64,000 nt of DNA from Niastella yeongjuensis (lineage in GTDB: Bacteria; Bacteroidota; Bacteroidia; Chitinophagales; Chitinophagaceae): the NCBI RefSeq assembly GCF_900110245.1, contig NZ_FOCZ01000008.1:62001-126000 (forward strand), written 5' to 3'. Below the pieces are notes generated by a model. That model did no database searches. It saw only the letters and a program-made list of their open reading frames with translations, and had not been told where the DNA came from. This document shows positions 45,756-52,763 of this stretch, one piece after another (positions within the stretch are counted from its first letter, which is position 1; each line of letters starts with the position of its first letter). The translations under genes and the position numbers were made by a program.

Positions 45756-46574
45756 CTATTTACCATGTGCTTTTGCAGATACATCTTTCCATTCTTCCCA
45801 TGTAGCCAGCCGTTGTTCATAGACCTGCTTTATCCATGGATAAGCGACTTTACCAAGTGTCAAGCGCAGTGGCGGGTTTTTTGAATCAATTAATTTCAAT
45901 ATTGCTTCGCGCGTAGCTTCAGGTATTCCAATCGCATCTTCAGTTAATGAGCCAAAAAATGCCTTTTTCAGCTCGTCATAAACTGGATTAGCTTTAGTAT
46001 GAACCGCAGATGCGCCACTCCAATCGGTGCCAAAAGTATTAGGTTCAATAATCGTGACGTTAATTCCAAATCCCTTCACCTCCGCTGATAAGCTTTCGCT
46101 GATGGCTTCAACCGCAAATTTGGATGCATTATATAAGCCGAGAACAGGAGGGGATACAACTCCCAGTACGCTTGATACCTGAATAATATGGCCATAACCT
46201 TGCTCCCGCATGATAGGGATGATTGCTTGTGTCACCCACAATAAACCGAAAACATTGGTTTCAATTTGATCCCGTGCCTCTTGTTCAGTGGTTTCTTCAA
46301 TTGTACCAAACAAGCCATAACCTGCATTATTAATAAGAACATCTATAGAACCAAAGTGTTCTTTGGCTTGCTTTACCGCTGCAAAACAGGCATCATGATC
46401 ATTGACATCAAGTTCAATGGGTAAAACAGAGTTGCCATAAGCGCCAGTTAGATCTTTCAATGCAGCCAGGTTTCTTGCAGTGGCTGCAACTTTATTTCCC
46501 TGCTCTAATAAGGCTTTTGCCCAGATTTTTCCAAAGCCTTTGGAAGCACCTGTAATAAAAATCGTCTTTGACAT
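45756..46574 (-). CDS. SDR-family oxidoreductase
   Basis: A 272-aa classical short-chain dehydrogenase. The cofactor loop TGASKGFGK (7-15), NNAG (~83), the catalytic serine in QVSSV and Y-N-A-S-K are present. The substrate cannot be read. The second SDR gene ends 72 bp upstream and a TetR regulator is divergent, so this is likely part of one inducible detoxification set with the OYE gene. Confidence 0.9.
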   Translation of the reverse strand: MSKTIFITGASKGFGKIWAKALLEQGNKVAATARNLAALKDLTGAYGNSVLPIELDVNDHDACFAAVKQAKEHFGSIDVLINNAGYGLFGTIEETTEQEARDQIETNVFGLLWVTQAIIPIMREQGYGHIIQVSSVLGVVSPPVLGLYNASKFAVEAISESLSAEVKGFGINVTIIEPNTFGTDWSGASAVHTKANPVYDELKKAFFGSLTEDAIGIPEATREAILKLIDSKNPPLRLTLGKVAYPWIKQVYEQRLATWEEWKDVSAKAHGK

Positions 46575-46646
46575 TTGAATGAATTTAAAAATTTACGACA
46601 TAGAAATTATTGGGAAACCAGTAAGAGCACTTATATCAATTATTCT

Positions 46647-47459
46647 TTATTCAGTAGTTACCGGAACACCATATCTGGAGGCCGGCTTTTTTGTCTGTGT
46701 TGCACTGAAAAGCTTTAACCGTGCGTCCTCATAGACTTCGTAAAGTCTCTTATCTTCAACTGATGGCCAGGTTACCGATTCTTTAAGGTCGAGACCTGCC
46801 AGTATTGCATCCACGCAATTTTCAATTGTCATTACAGATTCCGGATTAAGAGAAGATATCGGAACACCGCCTACTTCCCATATCTCGGTTGCTGTGCTTG
46901 CCGGAAGGGCTAACTGAATAGTAACATTAGTATCCTTAAATTCTTGTTGCAGGCCATTGGTAAACTGTACAACAAAGGCTTTTGTGCCACTATAAATAGC
47001 ACTTATGGGAAGAGTATGATAACCAAGTACTGAAGCAATATTGATCAACGTCCCTTTATTACGGCTTTTAAAACCAGGTAGAACGGCATTAGACAATACA
47101 GTCAAAGCAACGATGTTTACGTCGATCATTGCCAGTTGTTTTTCAGCTGGCGTATCTGTAAATCTGTTCATTGTTGATGTGCCCGCGTTATTGATCAGCA
47201 ATGTTATGTCAAGGTCATTAACCAGCCGGTTTGCAACGGATTCCAACTCTGCCGCTGATGCGAGATCTGCGATAATTGTAGTAACGTTCACACCAAATTG
47301 GTTACGGATTTTTGCTGCAAGTGATTCCAGGCGATCACCCCGGCGGGCAATAAGCTGCAGATCGTAACCTCTTTCTGCCAATCTTGCTGCAAATACTTCA
47401 CCCAATCCTGATGAGGCTCCTGTTACCACAGCAGTACCCACATTTTTACCTTCTTTCAT
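46647..47459 (-). CDS. SDR-family oxidoreductase
   Basis: Classical SDR with TGASSGLGE, NNAGTS, the catalytic serine in NIASVLG and Y-S-G-T-K. The frame is open to 47567, but I place the start at MKEGKNVG (270 aa) because it gives the normal N terminus and because the predicted promoter (-7 box 47565-47572) lies at the longer start, which would then be untranscribed. First gene of the TetR-controlled leftward set. Confidence 0.88.
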   Translation of the reverse strand: MKEGKNVGTAVVTGASSGLGEVFAARLAERGYDLQLIARRGDRLESLAAKIRNQFGVNVTTIIADLASAAELESVANRLVNDLDITLLINNAGTSTMNRFTDTPAEKQLAMIDVNIVALTVLSNAVLPGFKSRNKGTLINIASVLGYHTLPISAIYSGTKAFVVQFTNGLQQEFKDTNVTIQLALPASTATEIWEVGGVPISSLNPESVMTIENCVDAILAGLDLKESVTWPSVEDKRLYEVYEDARLKLFSATQTKKPASRYGVPVTTE

Positions 47460-47564
47460 TTTATTTTGTTTAAGATTTAATACAATTTTATCCGGAACGA
47501 ACTGATGACAATCTATAAGTTCGATCAGGGCTTTGTTGGAATCATGCGGAAGCAATTGGTAGCG

Positions 47565-47594
47565 CAAATGTACTTACTTACATGTAAGTAGCAA
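47565..47594 (-). promoter_or_regulatory. SDR promoter with TetR operator
   Basis: The minus strand reads TTG (47592-47594), 19 bp, then TACATTTG (47565-47572). The spacer holds a perfect 16-bp palindrome, TACTTACATGTAAGTA (47575-47590), the expected place for a TetR repressor to block RNA polymerase. Confidence 0.8.
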
Positions 47595-47718
47595 CTTATT
47601 TTCTGTGTTAAACTTTTATTAGCAATTGTATATTAAGTTGATTTTGGGAGAATATTATCTATAATTTATAAGGCAGTGTCTTGATTTGTAGATACTTACA
47701 TTTATAAAACAAATCCAT

Positions 47719-47749
47719 TTGACTACTTACCTGTAGGTAGGTAACTTTG
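47719..47749 (+). promoter_or_regulatory. tetR promoter with operator (autoregulation)
   Basis: TTG (47719-47721), 20 bp, TAACTTTG (47742-47749). The spacer holds the near-palindrome CTACTTACCTGTAGGTAG (47723-47740), the same half-site as the operator at 47575. A third half-site (ATACTTACAT) lies near 47691. Confidence 0.8.
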
Positions 47750-47768
47750 TGGAATAATATTTTGGAGC

Positions 47769-48338
47769 ATGTTAGCTAATACAACGAAAGAAAAAATAGT
47801 GGAACTGGGTAGAGGATTTATTCAACATGGAGGGTATCATCAATTTAATTATAAGCAGATTGCCACTGAGCTTAATATTAAGAACGCTGCCATACATCAT
47901 TATTATCCATCTAAAGAAGATCTGGGCCTTGCAGTAATTGAAAAAGACAAGCAGTATTTTGAGCAGATGAACAAACGTGTAGAAGATAAAATCCCAATGG
48001 AAAAAATTGAGGCTTTATTTAAGATTTACTATGATTACTTTAACGATGGCAACAAAATATGTATTATAGGTACATTTAGTTCTGCCTACAATGAAATTCC
48101 GGAAAAGATACAGAAAGGTGCAAAAGATTACCTTGAGCTTGTAAATAAATGGCTCATCACTACATTTGAGTCAGGACGTAAATCTGGTCATTTTAAATTT
48201 AAGGGAACTGCTAAGGATCTTGCCGATTTTTGGGTGGCAACGCTTACGGGCGCTATACAGATCGGTCGGATCCGTGGGGCTGGGTATTTCAGACAAATAC
48301 TAAAAAATCTGAAAATGACATTAGATTCAGATTGCTAA
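47769..48338 (+). CDS. TetR-family transcriptional regulator
   Basis: 189 aa. The N-terminal helix-turn-helix (~8-55) reads FNYKQIATELNIKNAAIHHYYPSKEDLG, the typical TetR recognition region; the rest is a helical ligand/dimer domain. It is divergent from the SDR/OYE set. Matching palindromes in both promoter spacers predict that it represses itself and the redox genes, released by an electrophile or similar ligand. Confidence 0.92.
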   Translation: MLANTTKEKIVELGRGFIQHGGYHQFNYKQIATELNIKNAAIHHYYPSKEDLGLAVIEKDKQYFEQMNKRVEDKIPMEKIEALFKIYYDYFNDGNKICIIGTFSSAYNEIPEKIQKGAKDYLELVNKWLITTFESGRKSGHFKFKGTAKDLADFWVATLTGAIQIGRIRGAGYFRQILKNLKMTLDSDC

Positions 48339-48435
48339 TATTATGGTAGTTTCATCTGTTAACCCACAGAATATATCTTAAAATGTTAATTTAAGGCTGT
48401 TTTATATTTTCAATAAAGAACAAAAAATCAACAAA

Positions 48436-48489
48436 GGATTCGATGGAAGTCCCAAGCGAATGGTCAGGTCTGATCACTTGCTTTTTTTG
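48436..48489 (+). repeat. Degenerate ssrA-like fragment plus terminator (att relic 3)
   Basis: GGATTCGATGGAAGTCCC (48436-48453), a shrunken T-arm-like piece, followed by AGCGAATGGTCAG / CTGATCACTTGCT (48455-48482) and a T-run. The hairpin differs from that at 36296 at only a few bases. It cuts a response-regulator gene lying on the other strand. Confidence 0.55.
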
Positions 48490-48588
48490 TTTTAGGAATA
48501 TCTTGATTGTCAAAAATATATCTCACGTTTTTGGTCGAGTCATCTTCATCGTCGTCTACTACGAAAATGTTCAATGGGTTGGTATGCA
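48466..48588 (-). pseudogene. Response-regulator N-terminal fragment
   Basis: On the minus strand from ATG 48588: MHTNPLNIFVVDDDEDDS, the opening strand and acidic pocket of a receiver domain, then a few more residues before the frame runs into the terminator of att relic 3 and stops at 48466. The phospho-acceptor Asp and the rest are gone. Insertion at this site destroyed the gene. Confidence 0.65.
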
Positions 48589-48595
48589 TTTTTAT
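48555..48595. repeat. 41-bp direct repeat, copy 1
   Basis: Identical base for base to 52449-52489. It encodes (minus strand) the first residues MHTNPLNIFVV of the broken receiver domain and a few upstream bases. Confidence 0.9.
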
Positions 48596-49038
48596 AAGGA
48601 ATCATAGCTTGGTCGGTTTGCTATCCTAAATGTATTAGCGGCACCTGCAAAGGTGTTAAGCTGTTGTAGTGTTGCTTTTTTGTTTAATTGCCTACGGGTA
48701 TTTGGCTTGCTCTGGACAAACTGAATTTAATTATTAAACATTCGCCTTTTACTTAAAGGCTGCTAGAAATTATAAATTTTAGCAATATAAGCTGCTATTA
48801 TTTTGGATAGCGTGATAAAATAATTAAACCTTGCATATACACAATTAATTTCAATTAAAATGTGGGAGAACTTAACTTATAAAACAGCAAACAATTTAGT
48901 TCCTCCGATTGATATTTGTCTAATACGGAAGCCAATGGGCCACCTATTACGGACGAATTGTTCTGGTCATAATTGGGTGCTACATAGTAAAAGCGTATGC
49001 GATTGTAAAGCTGGCAGCAGCAAGGGCTAAATTGTTTT
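48596..49038. other. Intergenic, decayed
   Basis: No gene seen. Two short words (GCGGCACCTGCAAAG near 48639, ACAAACTGAATTTA near 48717) recur in inverted orientation at 52666 and 52595, beside the second copy of the 41-bp repeat. Confidence 0.5.
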
Positions 49039-50046
49039 ATGAAATATTATTTATTGTTAACGTTTCTAATGCCGCTTGTAGTCAATGCCCAAAATGATTC
49101 CATTATTTTCAGGAATGGAAATACTATGATTGGTGAAATGAAATCATTGCAAAACGGGGTTCTTACAGTTCGGACTGGTTATTCGAAAAATGATTTTACT
49201 ATCAAGTGGTTGGAAATTTATAAGATAATGTCAAACACAAGATTGTTGTTGACATTGAAAGATGGCCGTCGCATAAATGGCAGAATCCAAAGCAATGCTG
49301 ACGGAACTCAGGTAATCATAAGCGATGAAGGAATGTCTGACCTGACAATAAAATTGGATGATATCGTTTCTTTTACCGGTTTGAAATCAGCATTTTGGAG
49401 TCGATTTAAAGCGAGTATAGATATCGGTGTAAGTTTTACCAAAGCCAATAATTTGAAACAGTTTTCTGGCCGTAGTGCGGTGGGCTACCTTGCAGATCGT
49501 TGGCAGCTTGATGCAAATTTTAATACCCTCAATTCAAAACAAGATAGCATAACTGATACTAAAAGAACTGATGCGGCTATCTATTACAAATATTTTCTAC
49601 AGCACGATTGGTTCCTTGGAACCTCTATAAGTTTCCTGTCCAATACAGAACAGGCATTGAAACTTCGAACAACGGGCAAGTTAGGTGCCGGTAAACTAAT
49701 TGTACATACTAATAAAACATATTGGGGTATCGGAACGGGTTTGTCTTTTAACAACGAAAGCTTCACAAATGAAACTACGGGAAGAAACAGCCTTGAAGCA
49801 TATTTTGGTACTGAACTGAATTTATTTGATATCGGCGACTTCTCGCTATTATCTAACTGGTACGTATATCCTTCGCTAACAGAATCCGGGCGATGGCGCT
49901 CAGATTTTCAACTCGATGCCAAATATGCGTTCTTAAAAAACTTTTACTTTAAAGCCGGAACGACTGTCAATTATGACAATGAGCCTGCAGTTGCCGGAAA
50001 GGAATTTGACTATGTAGTTCAATTTACCATTGGCTGGCAATTGTAA
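49039..50046 (+). CDS. DUF481-type outer-membrane beta-barrel protein
   Basis: 335 aa. The signal peptide ends near VNAQ (residue ~18). Residues ~22-110 form a small beta domain with repeated D-G-R-x-I-N-G-x-I-Q-like turns (LSM-like). From ~125 the alternating strands and the C-terminal ...FDYVVQFTIGWQL, with an aromatic near the end, match DUF481 outer-membrane barrels of unknown function. It stands alone between decayed regions. Confidence 0.82.
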   Translation: MKYYLLLTFLMPLVVNAQNDSIIFRNGNTMIGEMKSLQNGVLTVRTGYSKNDFTIKWLEIYKIMSNTRLLLTLKDGRRINGRIQSNADGTQVIISDEGMSDLTIKLDDIVSFTGLKSAFWSRFKASIDIGVSFTKANNLKQFSGRSAVGYLADRWQLDANFNTLNSKQDSITDTKRTDAAIYYKYFLQHDWFLGTSISFLSNTEQALKLRTTGKLGAGKLIVHTNKTYWGIGTGLSFNNESFTNETTGRNSLEAYFGTELNLFDIGDFSLLSNWYVYPSLTESGRWRSDFQLDAKYAFLKNFYFKAGTTVNYDNEPAVAGKEFDYVVQFTIGWQL

Positions 50047-50099
50047 AATATCACCCAGTTGAGCGCCTATACAAAAACGGTGACATTGTAAAGAAGCGG

Positions 50100-50260
50100 G
50101 AAATAATTGGTTCGAGATATCCCGAAAATTTGACAATTTACGGATTTGGAGTTCGAGCGCCCGACTAAATGAAACCGTTTCAGTGCTCATACAATTGAGC
50201 TACGGGCATAAAAAAAGCTTCCCGAATATCGAGAAACTTCTTTCGTGACCCCGTTGATAC
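50100..50260 (-). pseudogene. Relics of a tRNA cluster
   Basis: The minus strand from ~50208 reads GCCCGTAGCTCAATTGTATGAGCA, which is the acceptor 5' strand plus D arm of a bacterial tRNA. A damaged anticodon region and a T-arm-like TCGGGCGCTCGAACTCC follow; no TACGGGC 3' strand is found. Upstream on the same strand GGGGTCAC (~50247) and an AGAAGTTTCTCG...GGGAAGCTTTTTTT hairpin look like the end and terminator of another tRNA. Neither is functional. Confidence 0.4.
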
Positions 50261-50379
50261 AATTTCCAATAAATTTTTAGGTGACTTAACTAGGCTAGCA
50301 AAGATTGCGGTTTAACACCCAATGCTTTGCGGGCCTTTTTTGTTTATGGGTGACTAATTGCAAACTTAAACCTGTGAGT

Positions 50380-50574
50380 ATGGAAAAATTAAATTGTGAG
50401 TTGGTCAAACGGCTCGACCTGGTCGAATATTTGGCGTTTTTAGGGCATCAGGCCGAAAAGGTCAGAAACGGAGAAAAATCATTTAATTCGGCTTTGATTA
50501 AAGGACTGTTTTTACAGAAAGCACAACCGATGTACCCTCCACTCCGTGCTGAAATATCATTCACTCTTATATAG
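50380..50574 (+). pseudogene. Primase-like N-terminal remnant of a mobile element
   Basis: From ATG 50380: MEKLNCELVKRLDLVEYLAFLGHQAEKVRN, similar in pattern to the start of CHC2-type primases carried by Bacteroidota mobile elements (D-L-V-x-Y-L-x-x-L-G-x-x-P-x-K). The zinc-finger and the rest do not follow; the frame drifts and stops after 64 residues. A terminator-like hairpin (GCAAAG...CTTTGC, T-run) lies just upstream (50298-50343). Confidence 0.4.
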
Positions 50575-50950
50575 GCAAGATCTGAGCCCACATTTTTGTC
50601 TTTCAGTCATCAACTACTATTGTTGATAATGCTCGCGTTGAGCATTATCATCAGGTCCTCATCTTCGAGGTCTTCAGATACAATGGTTAGTTTAACCGAT
50701 GTTCTATCTCTCGTATTGAACGAGTTATTAATAGACTGAAGGCTCTCGAAGTAACTCAACCGGGATGCAGTATTGTAATTCAGCATCCTTTTTTTTGATG
50801 TGCAGAATGGTGGGAAGCACTCGTCGGTCGTGTCTCTAATATGTATTCAAATAAGACTTGATAAAGTACTATTAACTGTTATACGGGTGGATGGAATCGC
50901 TATTTTTTGCGATAACTCTTGATCAACAGCATGATATAAAATTATAAGGT
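50575..50950. other. Intergenic; one weak hairpin
   Basis: No gene. GGATGC (50763-50768) / GCATCC (50783-50788) followed by eight T may be a terminator. The ompA-like gene starts at 50951. Confidence 0.4.
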
Positions 50951-52366
50951 ATGAAAAAATCATTTAGTTGTTTTACAGGTTGGGTGTTGATATCAGCAAT
51001 TGCCATGGGCCAGTCACAGAATACTGCTATAAATCCTGTTCCGGTTAAAGAACATTATACTGTATCCGGGGGATTGTTAGGAGCCTATAATTATAGTCAG
51101 TTGCGTGTTTCTGATAATGATAACGTGAAGTATGACTGGCGGTCAGGATGGGCAGCAGGTTTATGGGTAAATTTTTCTGTATCGAATAATTTTTCCATCG
51201 AGCCGCAAGTGGCTTATAAATCATTAGAATATAAAAGTGATGAGACTGCATTTTTTAATAATGGCACCGTTGATTATATATCAGTGCCCGTGCTTTTTAA
51301 ATTTCATTTTGGGCGCAACCTGGCATTATTATTAGGTCCTGAATTTGATTTCGCAACCAAAGTTGAAGACGACAATAATACCTATGATAAGGAAGACATC
51401 ACGAACACAAGCATTAACGGTACAGCAGGATTAGAATTATTTCCACATGGAAGGTTTTCTGTTTATGTCCGTTATTTTCATGGATTCACGGACATGAACG
51501 ATGCTGACAATTCAAATACGGTTGGCGAATTTTATAATCAGGGTGTGCAAGCTGGGTTAAAATTCAAACTATTCGGAAAGCATATACTGGCTGACACAGA
51601 TGGTGATGGGATTAAAGACAAAGATGATAAGTGTCCTGGTGTAGTTGGTTTAACGCGATACAATGGTTGTCCTATACCTGACACAGATGGCGACGGTGTA
51701 AATGATGAGCAGGATAAATGTCCAAACCAGACGGGGCTGGCCAAGTACCAGGGTTGTCCTATACCTGACACGGATGGCGACGGTATAAATGATGAACAGG
51801 ATAAATGTCCCAATCAGGCAGGCGTAGCAGACTACCAGGGTTGCCCGATCCCAGATACTGATGGTGATGGTGTTAAAGATGATGTGGACAAATGTCCAAA
51901 TCAGGCTGGTTTAGAAAAATACCAGGGTTGCCCGATACCTGACAGTGATGGAGATGGCATTAATGATGAAGAAGACCGTTGCCCTAATGAACCAGGTGTT
52001 CCTGAAATGAAAGGCTGTAAGGCAATAGAAAAATTTGAAGCAAACAGGGTTACATTTGCTACTGGCAAATCAGTGCTGACGCCGCAGGGTAAAAAGGAAC
52101 TGGATATAGTCATTGCTTTTATCCAACGTGCGCCGGAAGGACTGAAGATCAGCCTCGTTGGCCATACGGACAGCACCGGTTCTGATAAGATAAACGTACC
52201 ACTCTCGCAGGCAAGGGCCGATGCAGCAAAAGCATATCTCGTTTCAAAAGGTATTGATCAATCAAGGATCGCAACTGAAGGACATGGTTCATCAGAGCCT
52301 GTGGCTTCGAACAAAACAAAAGCTGGCAAAACGTTAAACAGAAGAGTAGAAGTGACTATTCAGTAA
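50951..52366 (+). CDS. OmpA-family protein with thrombospondin type-3 repeats
   Basis: 471 aa. Signal peptide to ~20; an N-terminal 8-strand-type barrel domain (~35-215) like PorT/OmpA; five calcium-binding TSP3 units (D-x-D-G-D-G-I/V-x-D-x-x-D-x-C-P, ~218-355) separated by Y-x-G-C-P-I-P; then an OmpA peptidoglycan-binding domain (~360-471) with LVGHTDSTG and NRRVEV. It links the outer membrane to the cell wall. Confidence 0.93.
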   Translation: MKKSFSCFTGWVLISAIAMGQSQNTAINPVPVKEHYTVSGGLLGAYNYSQLRVSDNDNVKYDWRSGWAAGLWVNFSVSNNFSIEPQVAYKSLEYKSDETAFFNNGTVDYISVPVLFKFHFGRNLALLLGPEFDFATKVEDDNNTYDKEDITNTSINGTAGLELFPHGRFSVYVRYFHGFTDMNDADNSNTVGEFYNQGVQAGLKFKLFGKHILADTDGDGIKDKDDKCPGVVGLTRYNGCPIPDTDGDGVNDEQDKCPNQTGLAKYQGCPIPDTDGDGINDEQDKCPNQAGVADYQGCPIPDTDGDGVKDDVDKCPNQAGLEKYQGCPIPDSDGDGINDEEDRCPNEPGVPEMKGCKAIEKFEANRVTFATGKSVLTPQGKKELDIVIAFIQRAPEGLKISLVGHTDSTGSDKINVPLSQARADAAKAYLVSKGIDQSRIATEGHGSSEPVASNKTKAGKTLNRRVEVTIQ

Positions 52367-52763
52367 TTTCGGGACATGGTATATACAAAAGCCGTTTCCT
52401 ATTAAATGCACAAAGAACCAAATACGGGAGGCTATAATAAAACGAGTTTCTACTACGAAAATGTTCAATGGGTTGGTATGCATTTTTATTACCGCCAGGC
52501 TATAAGTGTTGCAGCCATCGAACAGTTTCTGCCCTCCTTGTCTGCCTCCGACGAATCTACTCGAAACCTCATAATTTTTTTAGAGAACGATTAAGTAAAT
52601 TCAGTTTGTGCAGCTTTCTTCATCAGTTTTATCCTGTTCTATATATAGTAAAGCTGCTATCAGGGCTTTGCAGGTGCCGCATTATGTTTAACTGTTAAGT
52701 CATATTTCTATTTAAAACAATTCGTACTTTTTCCTTATCAGGGAGAAAATTGAACAAAAGATT
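52367..52763. other. Intergenic with second copy of the 41-bp relic
   Basis: Bases 52449-52489 repeat 48555-48595 exactly; here only MHTNPLNIFVV of the receiver domain remains (minus strand, from 52483) before unrelated sequence. Short inverted matches (TAAATTCAGTTTGT at 52595, CTTTGCAGGTGCCGC at 52666) tie it to 48.6 kb. Open frames of 62-76 codons here are by-products. Confidence 0.7.

Noticed and set aside
45756-47459. Recent tandem duplication of the two SDR genes
   Set aside because: Apart from the shared family motifs the two proteins differ throughout, so they are distinct SDR subfamilies rather than a fresh duplicate.
25249-48489. Prophage
   Set aside because: No capsid, terminase, tail or lysis genes; the content is conflict and metabolic cargo, so an integrated island fits better.
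52406-52698. 62- and 76-codon plus-strand frames
   Set aside because: They overlap the antisense of the receiver-domain relic and each other; no natural protein pattern.
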